Source: JBBTCX01 sp964494205
GTDB lineage: Bacteria; Planctomycetota; Phycisphaerae; UBA1845
Length of the DNA stretch: 64,000 nucleotides
Reading direction: 5' to 3'
Assembly: GCA_964494205.1 (NCBI GenBank)
Contig: CAZBRD010000008.1
Span: 124,001-188,000 of the forward strand
A program made the position numbers and the translations under genes. Each line of letters opens with the position of its first letter. Within the stretch, counting starts at the first letter, position 1. Positions 33,898 to 42,452 of the stretch are shown here, piece by piece. The notes under the pieces are model-generated. The model did no database searches, was not told the DNA's origin, and saw only the letters and a list, made by a program, of their open reading frames with translations.

Positions 33898-35489
33898 CGG
33901 CCTATCGCGACTATGGCTCCGACTTCAGAACAGCCGACCGGCGATGGCTCTGTATTGCTTACGCGTTTCCGCCGATCAATCGCAGCGGCACGCAGCGCAC
34001 GCTGGGGTTTGTGCGCCACCTCGAACGACTGGGCTGGAACGCCAGCGTATTGACCGTTAACCCGACGGGTGAAGCCATCGACCCAAATCTGCTTGCACAG
34101 GTACCGGAAGGCACACATGTCCTGCATTCGGGGAATCCGCTCATACTCGAATCTCTTATTCGTTGCCGTGAATTGGCTCGCAAGTCCTTTCGACGCCGGT
34201 CAACAAGGCTGGCGACTTCGCACGACGGTGGGATTGCATCGCCGCAGACCTCTCGATCGCAATCATCAAAAACCGTAAGAAACCTGCTCGACTGGTTATC
34301 GTGGTTTCTCAGCACGCCGGATTCGCGAATCGGCTGGCTTCTGCCGGGCATATTCACGGGGCTGCGTGCCATTCGACGGCACCGACCGGAGGTGATCTTC
34401 TCAACTTCGCCCTACATGACCGCGCATCTCATCGCCCTCGTGCTCTCGCAATTGCGCTCGATTCCATGGGTTGCTGATTTTCGCGATCCGTGGCGCAGCA
34501 ACCCGTTTCGCGAGGTTCATCACGAATCGATCAATCGTTGGGACGCGTGGCTTGAGTCGCTGGTGCTGCGACACGCGAACCACATCACCTGCACAAGCCC
34601 GACCACGGCGGACCTTCTCATTGGTCGGTGTACCAGCGTGATGTCGAAATGCACGACGATTCTGAATGGGTTTGATGTTGCTGCGTTTCGAGGCGTCCGC
34701 CCAATCCGCGAACTGGCCAACGACAAATTCGTAATCACTCATGCGGGCGAATTTTACGGAAAACGTACACCGCACGCCCTTTTCGCAGCCGTTCGCGAGT
34801 TGTTGATGAATAAGCCCGAATTCGCTCGAAAACTTGTAGTATCGCTGATCGGGTCAGACTCTTTCGGCGGGTGCTCGCTGCAAAAACTGGCGTGCGAATT
34901 TGGCATTCAGCCAGGTGTGCAGATTCTTGGTCGACGAACACATACAGAGACTCTCGCCCGACTCGCGGGCAGCGATGCCGTTGCTCTCGTTGGCGCGAGT
35001 GGCGCGGGCAGCGAGTTGCAAATACCAGCGAAGCTCTTTGAATACCTCGCACTGCGACGACCGATTCTCGCGCTTTCGTCAGCCAGGAATCCTACTTCGG
35101 AAATTCTGCGCCAGGCGCAGGCTATGGCGGAAGTGTGCGAACCGGATGATGTGCCGGCGGTTACACGGTCGATCGAACAACTCATGACTCGCCGACATTC
35201 AGCCATCGGAGGAGCGTGGTCGGGCGTGGATGCGTTCGAGCGTTCCCATCGAGCGGCTGAACTGGCGGGCATCTTTGAAGACGTGGCGGCTGCCAAGCAA
35301 GCAAAGGTTGCACACGCATCTCGAAAGCAGGGTCATTTCATTCGCAGCGCATCCGCATTACGCAAATGGATCATCAATCGTCGGTTAGAAACCATGAATG
35401 ACGAAAGGATTGGTGGTCCGCTCGCGGCCGATGGTGGTCTCCGGGCCGTGACCGGAGAGGATTCGCGTCGAGTCGGGGAGCGTCATTAA
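33894..35489 (+). CDS. GT4-like glycosyltransferase
   Basis: The 531-residue frame has a GT-B fold. It opens with IAYAFPPINRSGTQRTLGFV, typical of family 4-type enzymes, has VADFRDPWRS in the N-lobe and an E-x7-E-like SELQIPAKLFEYLALRRPIL in the C-lobe. It is the last gene of the operon that starts at 30080, joined by ATGA. The final 105 bases (35385-35489) overlap the end of the convergent metallo-hydrolase, and the corresponding residues look like out-of-frame translation, so the native stop may have been lost. It probably adds a sugar to a glycan or glycolipid. Confidence 0.88.
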   Translation: MTAYRDYGSDFRTADRRWLCIAYAFPPINRSGTQRTLGFVRHLERLGWNASVLTVNPTGEAIDPNLLAQVPEGTHVLHSGNPLILESLIRCRELARKSFRRRSTRLATSHDGGIASPQTSRSQSSKTVRNLLDWLSWFLSTPDSRIGWLLPGIFTGLRAIRRHRPEVIFSTSPYMTAHLIALVLSQLRSIPWVADFRDPWRSNPFREVHHESINRWDAWLESLVLRHANHITCTSPTTADLLIGRCTSVMSKCTTILNGFDVAAFRGVRPIRELANDKFVITHAGEFYGKRTPHALFAAVRELLMNKPEFARKLVVSLIGSDSFGGCSLQKLACEFGIQPGVQILGRRTHTETLARLAGSDAVALVGASGAGSELQIPAKLFEYLALRRPILALSSARNPTSEILRQAQAMAEVCEPDDVPAVTRSIEQLMTRRHSAIGGAWSGVDAFERSHRAAELAGIFEDVAAAKQAKVAHASRKQGHFIRSASALRKWIINRRLETMNDERIGGPLAADGGLRAVTGEDSRRVGERH

Positions 35490-36047
35490 CTGCTCTCGAA
35501 TATTGCGAAGTAATTTCTTGCCGTTGCTGTGCGGAAAATCCACCCGGCCGACACTGCCCTGAAAGAGCGCGTCACCGACGAACGCAATCCCTAACTCTTC
35601 GTTGTAGATCGCGCGGCCGCCGGGCGAATGGCCGGAAACATCGCGAATGTGCCACGTCGTGTCATCCAAGGTCAACGTGTCACCGGGCGCTAACCCGAGC
35701 GGGTCGGTGACTTCAGTGACCATCGCAGGGCCGTACAATCCGGACAGGTTCTCCATTGGGTCTGTTAGCGCGGCCCACTCTTCGCGGGCGAGATAGACTG
35801 GCAACTTGCCCAATTCTTCGCGCACGTCGTCGAGGCCGCCGATGTGGTCGGCGTGTGCATGCGTGAGCACGATCGCCTGGGGTTGGAGCTTATGCTCGTG
35901 AACGTGCTGAACGATGCGGTCAGCCTGTGGCGGCAAACCGGGGTCGATGATCCAGCAAGGACCGCCATCACGCAGATACACCGTATACCCATTTTCCATG
36001 AAAATAGGATCGTTGGTGATGTAGATGTTGAGCTTGGGCTTGCTCAT
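35385..36047 (-). CDS. MBL-fold metallo-hydrolase, glyoxalase II-like
   Basis: The 220-residue product has the canonical metal motif LTHAHADHIGGL and further ligands in DVSGHSPGG, FVGDALF and ILSGHGPETTIGRE. It ends TTNPFV, the usual C-terminus of glyoxalase II-like hydrolases. The start at 36047 is chosen because AAAGGAAG lies a few bases upstream; a more distal ATG at 36077 is less likely. It probably cleaves a thioester or related ester. It converges with, and overlaps, the glycosyltransferase gene, which suggests the glycosyltransferase lost its original stop, not that this gene is extended. Confidence 0.92.
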   Translation of the reverse strand: MSKPKLNIYITNDPIFMENGYTVYLRDGGPCWIIDPGLPPQADRIVQHVHEHKLQPQAIVLTHAHADHIGGLDDVREELGKLPVYLAREEWAALTDPMENLSGLYGPAMVTEVTDPLGLAPGDTLTLDDTTWHIRDVSGHSPGGRAIYNEELGIAFVGDALFQGSVGRVDFPHSNGKKLLRNIREQLMTLPDSTRILSGHGPETTIGRERTTNPFVIHGF

Positions 36048-36301
36048 TTCTTCCTTTCCAATGGCTGTTTGACGCATACCTACGTTGCCGGTCGAAGGAC
36101 CTCCTGCCGCCTACGGAAACTAGCTCAAAAGGGGCCGGTTGCAAGCAAAGCCAATGCAATTTGACTGCGCGATCGTTCAGCCGTTGATGAAGGTATTCTC
36201 ATTCCTTCGGTTTTGCGAACGTCGTTGATCGCGATATGCTTGAAAAACGGAAGCGGGGATTGGATCGGGCCTACCCCTTGGCCATGGCGAGGAGCACACG
36301 C

Positions 36302-37303
36302 ATGTCGAAACCGGAGAAACCACGAACCATTCGAACCGTGCAGGAGTACTTGCTTCTCGAACAGAAGAAACACTCTCAAGCCACGGGCGATTTCAGTTGG
36401 CTTATGTCTGGAATCACGCTCGCGACGAAAGTGATCGCAGACCACGTGCGCCGTGCGGGACTGTGCAATCTGCTGGAAATGACCGGCGAAACAAACGTGC
36501 AGGGTGAGCTCGTTCACAAACTGGACGTGATCGCGAACGAAACGATCCTCGCGTGTCTGGGTTATCGCGGAAACATCGGCATCATGGCCTCCGAAGAAGA
36601 CGATGAGCCGCACATCATCAAAGAGGTTTCTGACCATGCGAAGTACATCGTGCTTTTTGACCCGCTCGATGGATCAAGCAACATCGACGTGAACGTCTCC
36701 ATCGGAACGATTTTCTCGATTCTCCAGCGCCGGCCGGACGTAAGCGCCGAGCACGTGATGGATCATATTCTGCAACCGGGTTACATGCAGGTGGCGGCGG
36801 GTTATGTCATCTACAGCAGCAGCACGGTGATGGCATACACCACGGGCCACGGCGTGCACATGTTCACGCTGGATCCCGCTATCGGTGCGTATCGACTCAC
36901 CAATGAGCACGTGAAGATGCCCACGAAAGGTGATACATACAGCGTCAACGAGGCCTACTGGGCCCAATTCCCTGAGGGAGTGCAGAAGTATCTGCAATGG
37001 GCGAAGTCACCCGAAACTCATTACAGCATGCGGTATGTCGGATCGCTCGTGGCGGATTTCCATCGCACGCTGCTCCGCGGCGGTGTATTTCTGTACCCAC
37101 CAACCAAGAAGTCTCCGGAAGGGAAACTTCGTCTACTCTACGAGGCCAATCCACTGGCGTTTCTGGCGGAGCAGGCCGGCGGCGCAGCGCATGATGGAAC
37201 TCAGCGGATTCTAGACAAAGTTCCGAAGTCTCTGCACCAGCGCACGCCGCTCATCATCGGCAGCAAATCGGAAGTTGATCGCGTCCTGAGTTTCTGGCAC
37301 TGA
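36302..37303 (+). CDS. fbp: class I fructose-1,6-bisphosphatase
   Basis: The 333-residue product carries the metal and substrate motif VLFDPLDGSSNIDVNVSIGT. Other signatures of the class I enzyme are ETNVQGELVHKLDVIANE at the N-terminal side, IMASEEDD, RYVGSLVADFHRTLLRGG and KLRLLYEANPLAFLAEQAGG. It removes the 1-phosphate of fructose 1,6-bisphosphate in gluconeogenesis and carbon fixation cycles. The start at 36302 follows GAGGAG; an in-frame start at 36236 would add an unrelated leader. The aldolase for the preceding step is encoded at 767. Its placement between two polysaccharide operons may be coincidental. Confidence 0.96.
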   Translation: MSKPEKPRTIRTVQEYLLLEQKKHSQATGDFSWLMSGITLATKVIADHVRRAGLCNLLEMTGETNVQGELVHKLDVIANETILACLGYRGNIGIMASEEDDEPHIIKEVSDHAKYIVLFDPLDGSSNIDVNVSIGTIFSILQRRPDVSAEHVMDHILQPGYMQVAAGYVIYSSSTVMAYTTGHGVHMFTLDPAIGAYRLTNEHVKMPTKGDTYSVNEAYWAQFPEGVQKYLQWAKSPETHYSMRYVGSLVADFHRTLLRGGVFLYPPTKKSPEGKLRLLYEANPLAFLAEQAGGAAHDGTQRILDKVPKSLHQRTPLIIGSKSEVDRVLSFWH

Positions 37304-37338
37304 TAATAAATTGGTTTTCACAATCGCGGCCGGACTTA

Positions 37339-38763
37339 CTATGAACATGCCGCAACCTCATCGCCGACGGGTGAGACCGAATCACGCGGTTCGCCCGCAA
37401 ATTCCTTATCGTCTCGCGCCGAGTTGCGCTCTTTCGTGACCAGAGAGCTGAATACATCGGCGAGTTGGCGAGTCAATTCGCGCCGTTCGTATCGCGCGAA
37501 TCGTTCAGGGGTGCATCCTTTCAAAGGATGCCCCGATCGCCACGCGGTGTAAGCGCGAATCATTTCTTCGCAAACGCCCTCAGCCGATGGTTTGACGGTG
37601 GTACCTGCACCAGTTGAGTTCAGCACATGATCGACGGCACCGCCCGGAGTACCCACATGCAGCACTGGGTTGCCGGAGGCCATGTACTCGTACGTTTTCG
37701 CCGGCACGATCGAATCACAATTACGACCCGTGGTAATGTTTCCTGAGACAAGAAGATCGGCGGCGACCGTGTTGTGTATGGCATCGGGGTGCGAAAGGTA
37801 GCCGGTCACTTCGACGGGCGTACCGGAATCCTGAATGTATGCGGACACTTTGCTGGTGACGGTGCCCACAACGCGAAACTGGGTATCGAACCCGTCGTCC
37901 TGCACGATGCGCGAGCGAAACATTTTGTAACCGTCGATGATCGCGTACGGTTCCGCGGTGCAGACGAAGCTGCCGACATAGGCGATGACAAAGGTCTTAG
38001 CAGGGATTGAAAGCGCGGCACGCACGCTCATTCGATTTTGCGAATCAAAGCACTTGCGATCCGCGCCGTTTGTGATTGTCACGAACCGAGTACGCGGCGA
38101 GCCCCGATGTTTGCTTAGGATTTCAGTCTGCGCAGGAGTTACACCCACCACGAAGTCCGCCTCGGCGATGAAGCGATCTTCTAACCATCGATCCCAGATT
38201 GCTCCGCAAGGCGCGTGCGGATGATAGCGATAGTCGTCTGTCCATAAGTCACGGAAGTCGGCCACCCAGGGAAGCCCGGTCGCTCTCTTGAGCCGCCACG
38301 CGACAAGGTGATTCGATCCGGGTGAGTACGTGGACCACAAGCAATCGATGCGTTCGCGCGCGATAATCCTCTTCAATGCGCGGATGCTCCGAAGCGCCCA
38401 CGGCAGCGCGGGGTCAGGCATGAACAGGGAAATCGCCCGCTCAGCCCACCATCGACGTCGCCATTCGAGAGCAGCGAGAAACCTGTGACAACGAGAATCT
38501 GAAGTTTCCGCGCGACGATAGCCGCGAGCATAATCCTGCAGCTTCAAGATGGAGCGCCAGTTGCTTGCACTTCTGCGATCGAGTGATTTGGGAAGCTCCG
38601 ACGCGAGACGATCATCTGTAGGTAATCCGGCAACGTGCTCGCCGGTCCAGACGAGGGGCGTCCAGCCGAAATCGGGCAGGTATTGGACGAACTTAGCCGG
38701 TCGCTGCACACCGGGTCCGCCCGTCGGCGGGAAAGCATAGCTAACCATCAGCACGCGGGGCAT
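37339..38763 (-). CDS. GT4-type glycosyltransferase
   Basis: The start is placed at 38763 because the product then opens MPRVLMVSYAFPPTGGPGVQ, the normal family 4 beginning; the longer frame upstream is antisense-like filler. The product has 474 residues in a GT-B fold. It shares VSYAFPP and WVADFRDLW with the enzyme at 33894, and has SIVPAKTYEYMASGNPVL as the C-lobe donor-binding motif. The gene overlaps the preceding WbqC gene by 16 bases and is the last of a four-gene minus-strand operon. It likely acts in surface polysaccharide assembly. Confidence 0.9.
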   Translation of the reverse strand: MPRVLMVSYAFPPTGGPGVQRPAKFVQYLPDFGWTPLVWTGEHVAGLPTDDRLASELPKSLDRRSASNWRSILKLQDYARGYRRAETSDSRCHRFLAALEWRRRWWAERAISLFMPDPALPWALRSIRALKRIIARERIDCLWSTYSPGSNHLVAWRLKRATGLPWVADFRDLWTDDYRYHPHAPCGAIWDRWLEDRFIAEADFVVGVTPAQTEILSKHRGSPRTRFVTITNGADRKCFDSQNRMSVRAALSIPAKTFVIAYVGSFVCTAEPYAIIDGYKMFRSRIVQDDGFDTQFRVVGTVTSKVSAYIQDSGTPVEVTGYLSHPDAIHNTVAADLLVSGNITTGRNCDSIVPAKTYEYMASGNPVLHVGTPGGAVDHVLNSTGAGTTVKPSAEGVCEEMIRAYTAWRSGHPLKGCTPERFARYERRELTRQLADVFSSLVTKERNSARDDKEFAGEPRDSVSPVGDEVAACS

Positions 38764-39575
38764 GAAACCCTCGTGCTTGTTGCATGATCCGCCCTTGTGT
38801 CGAAAAGGAATTGGATCGATTTGCGGCCGCAGTTGAACAGTAGATCTAGGATGGAGAGTCCGGGCTGAAACGCACCCCACAATTGCGGGTATTGCGCCTT
38901 CTCGTTCGACACATAAGACAATTCGATTTGAGCACGATCGAAGGCGACGGGGTCGATGTACTTCCGTCCGCTGACACCTGACAAGTAATTCGTGCCGCCG
39001 ACACATTGCACCAGACACGCGAGTCGTAAACCCGCGCGCTCTTTGATTCCAAACTCGGATGAATGGCGCATCGGTGTCCTGAGGTCTAGATACGCGCAAA
39101 TGGCGCGAATGATCGTCACGTTTGCATCAACCAACGCCGGTCGATGTGCGAAACCAGAGCCAAGCGTCGGCTCGATTACGTGCGCGAATACTTCGTCGAA
39201 AAATGCAGACCGTTTGTAGCTGTGGACGATCGTGCGAAGGTGTTTTTGGCGCCAGTTGTCATTCCAGTTCGGTGTCATCTCGCAGATCGGCGAATGGTAT
39301 TTGCCCTTGGACAAGACCGGAATGCTCAGCCAGAGTACGCCCTGCGGCGTCTTGATTCGATTGCGATTGATATAGCCGCGACGGCGATACTGCACGTCGT
39401 CGAGAACGATGAATACGTCTGATTGCGCTAGCTTGCGAAAAAAAGCCAGATTCGGAAAGTAGTTAGGCTGGTGAATGGCGACTGTCCTGCGCTCGCCTCG
39501 AGGTTGCTGTGGTGCGCGAACCGGTTGCGCAGCTTTCGGATCCATCGTCGAAGCTATTTCATCAGCCAGGATCAA
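38748..39575 (-). CDS. WbqC family protein
   Basis: The protein (275 residues from TTG 39575, or 265 from ATG 39545) begins, after a variable leader, with TVAIHQPNYFPNLAFFRKLA. It continues with DVFIVLDDVQYRRRGYINRN and the C-terminal IDPVAFDRAQIELSYV, all typical of the WbqC family of O-antigen and capsule loci. The family is structurally linked to acyl or amino transfer onto nucleotide-activated sugars, but the biochemistry is poorly known. It lies between a methyltransferase and a GT4 gene in the same operon. Neither start has a clear ribosome binding site. Confidence 0.87.
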   Translation of the reverse strand: MILADEIASTMDPKAAQPVRAPQQPRGERRTVAIHQPNYFPNLAFFRKLAQSDVFIVLDDVQYRRRGYINRNRIKTPQGVLWLSIPVLSKGKYHSPICEMTPNWNDNWRQKHLRTIVHSYKRSAFFDEVFAHVIEPTLGSGFAHRPALVDANVTIIRAICAYLDLRTPMRHSSEFGIKERAGLRLACLVQCVGGTNYLSGVSGRKYIDPVAFDRAQIELSYVSNEKAQYPQLWGAFQPGLSILDLLFNCGRKSIQFLFDTRADHATSTRVSCPAC

Positions 39576-39584
39576 ATTGTTGGC

Positions 39585-40244
39585 CTACTTGTAAATGAAT
39601 ACTGAGAAGTCGTTCATGCGATAGTCGTGTCGCAGGATGAAGCGCGACGACAATTCCCGCTCAACAAACGCGAGGATTTCGGATGGTAAAGAGTACTTGG
39701 CAGCCGGGTTGCTGTTGCCCGAAAGGCGACTGAGGAAATTGACGCCCACGCCGCTGCGACATGCTTCAAACATGTATCGTAGCGTTTGAAACGTCATCTT
39801 CTCCCACTCAGGAATGACCATGTTGAAAATGCCGGAGCCGAACACGTAATCAAACTGGTTGGGTCGCATCGGCGAGCGCATCAGATCGCGATCTTCGAAT
39901 TGTGCCTGCGGGTATTTGTCTCTCGCAGCCGCCAGCATCTGCGGATTGATATCGATCCCCAAATAGTCCGCGAATCCGGTGTTTCTTCGCTTCAGGTAAG
40001 CCCACAAATCTCCAAGGCCGCACCCCACATCGAGTATCGTCGCATCAGTCAAATCGCCCACTTCGACCAGAACCGAGAAACGCGACTCCTGCGATTCGCG
40101 GCTGTTCCACACGACGCGCGGATCATCCTTGCCGAATCGTTCGAGCAAATCCGAATGGTGGTCGCGAATGATGTCCACCGCATTGCGAACCTGCGGTGAT
40201 CGCGTAACCGTTCTGGTTGGATTCAACGCCGCTTCTCGAATCAT
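39585..40244 (-). CDS. class I SAM-dependent methyltransferase
   Basis: The 219-residue product has motif I TILDVGCGLGDLWAYL, an acidic motif II (YLGIDINPQML), and post-motif FDYVFGSGIFNM. The start overlaps the stop of the PIG-L gene by four bases (ATGA), indicating coupled translation. Methyltransferases of this kind are frequent in polysaccharide loci, where they methylate a sugar hydroxyl or act on nucleotide sugars; here its place between PIG-L and WbqC points in that direction. The precise acceptor cannot be told. Confidence 0.9.
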   Translation of the reverse strand: MIREAALNPTRTVTRSPQVRNAVDIIRDHHSDLLERFGKDDPRVVWNSRESQESRFSVLVEVGDLTDATILDVGCGLGDLWAYLKRRNTGFADYLGIDINPQMLAAARDKYPQAQFEDRDLMRSPMRPNQFDYVFGSGIFNMVIPEWEKMTFQTLRYMFEACRSGVGVNFLSRLSGNSNPAAKYSLPSEILAFVERELSSRFILRHDYRMNDFSVFIYK

Positions 40245-40891
40245 CGATACACCGCCCTTACTACGTCGAACGCCTCGGCAAACGGAGCACCAATGGCTAC
40301 GCCGCGCGTCCGCGCCAACCCCCGCGTAAAACTCTCGCTCATGTACGCACGGTCGCGCTGCGACTCATAATGCGACAGAGCGCAAACCTTTCTCTCCACG
40401 TGCCGTTCTTCCAGCGCCACAAAGGCCGTCGTGCGAAACGCGATGTTGTTCCACGGCATTTCGTACGCGTAGATGCTGGTGTGCTTGAATGCGCGTAATG
40501 CTTCGGCTGCGACCGTCGAGTGATCCTGGTGCAGGTCATCGCACGCGGGCATGAAAACCAAATCTGGCTTCAGGTCATCGTTTAGGCGCACGAGATCGTC
40601 GAGGATCTCCTGCCGAAAGCTGGCCAATCGTCGCACGGGATATCGATAGATGAGCAGATGCTGCTGCGGCAGCGGAAGCTCGCGCATGGCTTTGCGTGCT
40701 TCGACTTCTCGCACACCGCGAGGCCAGCCCGGCGGCAGCGAGTCTTCGCACAGGCTGAAGGTGGCTGTGTAAACCCGTGCCCCCTCTTCGATCAGTCGCG
40801 CCATCGTGCCGCCGCAGCCTAGCTCCGCGTCGTCCGGATGCGGGGCCAGCGTGATGACAACTTTGGGGCTTATCAGGACCATGCGCGCCAA
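40241..40891 (-). CDS. PIG-L family deacetylase
   Basis: The 216-residue product contains the family motif LAPHPDDAELGCGGTM with zinc-binding His18, Asp20 and Asp21. A second zinc ligand lies in DDLHQDHSTVA. The family removes acetyl groups from N-acetylglucosamine-containing lipids or thiol conjugates (PIG-L, MshB, BshB and bacteriocin or antibiotic tailoring enzymes). As the first gene of an operon with a methyltransferase, WbqC and a glycosyltransferase, it most likely de-N-acetylates a sugar for later modification. A second ATG lies three codons in. Confidence 0.93.
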   Translation of the reverse strand: MARMVLISPKVVITLAPHPDDAELGCGGTMARLIEEGARVYTATFSLCEDSLPPGWPRGVREVEARKAMRELPLPQQHLLIYRYPVRRLASFRQEILDDLVRLNDDLKPDLVFMPACDDLHQDHSTVAAEALRAFKHTSIYAYEMPWNNIAFRTTAFVALEERHVERKVCALSHYESQRDRAYMSESFTRGLARTRGVAIGAPFAEAFDVVRAVYR

Positions 40892-41082
40892 TCCTCAGAG
40901 GCAAATGAATCCACTACCACCGATAACTTTGAAATATGTCGGTATTCGGACGGTCGGTCTTAATATGCTTCTCTGTTTTCGGACTTTGGCGGAAGTGGGA
41001 TTAGGATGCGGTTTCTACCGATGGCAATTGGCTCATCGAAAACCGCGACCCCTAAGCGTGTAGGTATTTGGCCGTTTTCTGA

Positions 41083-41973
41083 TTGACCCACCACCAAGTA
41101 GAATTGCGAACCGTGATCTCAGCGAACCTGAAAAACACGATGGGAACCGCCCTTGCAGGGCCAGAGGTTGCCATTCCTCTAAACAGTGTCGTTTGTGCGG
41201 ACAACCTCGAATTCATGCAGAAATTGCCCGCTTGTTGTTGCGACCTCGTTTATGTTGATCCGCCATTCAATTCAAACCGCACCCAGAGCACTCGCACGAA
41301 GAAGGATCTGCAGTTTCCCGATCAGTTCCCGAGCGTTGACGACTACCTCGCGTTTCTTCGGCCTCGCTTCATCGAGATGCGGCGCCTCTTATCGTCGCGC
41401 GGATCAATTTTCGTTCACGTCGATTGGCGTACGTCGCACCATGTTCGACTGCTGCTCGATGAGGTTTTTTGTAGCGAGCATTTTCTGAACGAGATTATCT
41501 GGCATTATCGCAGCGGGGGCAGGCCTGCCCCGTGGTTTGCACGCAAGCACGACACGATCTTGTGGTATGCGCGCGATGCGGGACAGCAACACACGTTCAA
41601 TCGCCTGCGCGATGGGCAATATCGAACGCAGGACCTGCGATACACCGACGACGGGCAACCCTACAAATCAACGCGGAACGGGCCGATCATGTTTCATCCC
41701 GATGGCCCCGCGTGCTCGGATGTTTGGGAGATTCCGATTCTATCAACGGTGTCGAAGGAGCGGACATCGTATCCCACGCAGAAACCGGAGAAGCTGCTGG
41801 AGCGAATCGTGCGTGCAGCCTCCAATGAGAATGATGTCGTGGCTGACTTCTTCTGCGGCAGCGGGACGACGCTCGCGGTTGCGAAAAAACTGAGCCGGCG
41901 GTACATCGGTTGCGACGTCAACCCAGACGCGGTGACCATCACTCGACAACGACTTGCGGCCATCACAACATGA
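41083..41973 (+). CDS. site-specific DNA adenine methyltransferase (beta-type)
   Basis: The product has the catalytic motif VYVDPPFNSN (DPPF, motif IV) in the N-terminal third and the SAM-binding motif I ADFFCGSGTTLAVA near the C-terminus. This IV-then-I order marks a beta-class N6-adenine or N4-cytosine methyltransferase, with the target recognition domain in between (HYRSGGRPAPWFARKHDTILW). The best start is uncertain among TTG 41083, GTG 41113 and ATG 41140. No restriction endonuclease is adjacent. The stop overlaps the start of the small gene at 41970 by ATGA. Confidence 0.88.
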   Translation: MTHHQVELRTVISANLKNTMGTALAGPEVAIPLNSVVCADNLEFMQKLPACCCDLVYVDPPFNSNRTQSTRTKKDLQFPDQFPSVDDYLAFLRPRFIEMRRLLSSRGSIFVHVDWRTSHHVRLLLDEVFCSEHFLNEIIWHYRSGGRPAPWFARKHDTILWYARDAGQQHTFNRLRDGQYRTQDLRYTDDGQPYKSTRNGPIMFHPDGPACSDVWEIPILSTVSKERTSYPTQKPEKLLERIVRAASNENDVVADFFCGSGTTLAVAKKLSRRYIGCDVNPDAVTITRQRLAAITT

Positions 41974-42386
41974 CCTCACCATCACAAGGAAATAGAGCAA
42001 GCAATTCGGCTTCGTTTGAGCTTCCGGAATCGCTGCGGCCGCCAAAAGATGCGCGACTCTGGATCGGCGGACACAACACGCTACTTCGCGGCCAGCTCGA
42101 TCAACAACTGAAAGATAATCCCCGTCCGCCAACCGGACCCATTGATCTGGCCATCATCACTCCGTTGACAACGGATGAAGCACTCTACTTTGCAGCCAAG
42201 GTTAAACCGAGATTGCAATGTGGCGGCACGATTTGGATTGCGCGGCCCGAAACGAATCAGAATTGGATCGATGCGAAAACCACTGGCGAGGAGTTTGAAT
42301 CACGGCTGGCTGAATTAGGGTTGAGGTTGGTAAGAACGTCCACAGAAACGGTTCAATCGCCGATTCTGAGGCTACTTGTGCTCTAA
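41970..42386 (+). CDS. small Rossmann-like protein coupled to the DNA methyltransferase
   Basis: This 138-residue product is unrecognised. PIDLAIITPLTTDEALYFAA followed by KPRLQCGGTIWIARPET has the beta-alpha-beta look of the last strands of methyltransferase-like folds, and is reminiscent of DUF3052. There is no obvious SAM-binding glycine motif. Its ATG overlaps the stop of the DNA methyltransferase gene, so the two are translated together. It might modulate that enzyme or be an unrelated passenger. Confidence 0.6.
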   Translation: MTSPSQGNRASNSASFELPESLRPPKDARLWIGGHNTLLRGQLDQQLKDNPRPPTGPIDLAIITPLTTDEALYFAAKVKPRLQCGGTIWIARPETNQNWIDAKTTGEEFESRLAELGLRLVRTSTETVQSPILRLLVL

Positions 42387-42399
42387 ACCGTTGAAAAAG

Positions 42400-42452
42400 C
42401 AAGCCGTGGCTTGTTCGCGGCGTAGTGCTCGCACGCGTGCGAGAATGTGCTA
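42400..42452. repeat. hairpins between convergent genes
   Basis: CAAGCC-GT-GGCTTG at 42400-42413, and GTAG-GCTCGCAC with GTGCGAG-GCTAC further on, form two hairpins in the 66 bases between two convergent gene ends. They could act as a terminator in either direction, although no T-run is evident. Confidence 0.7.
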
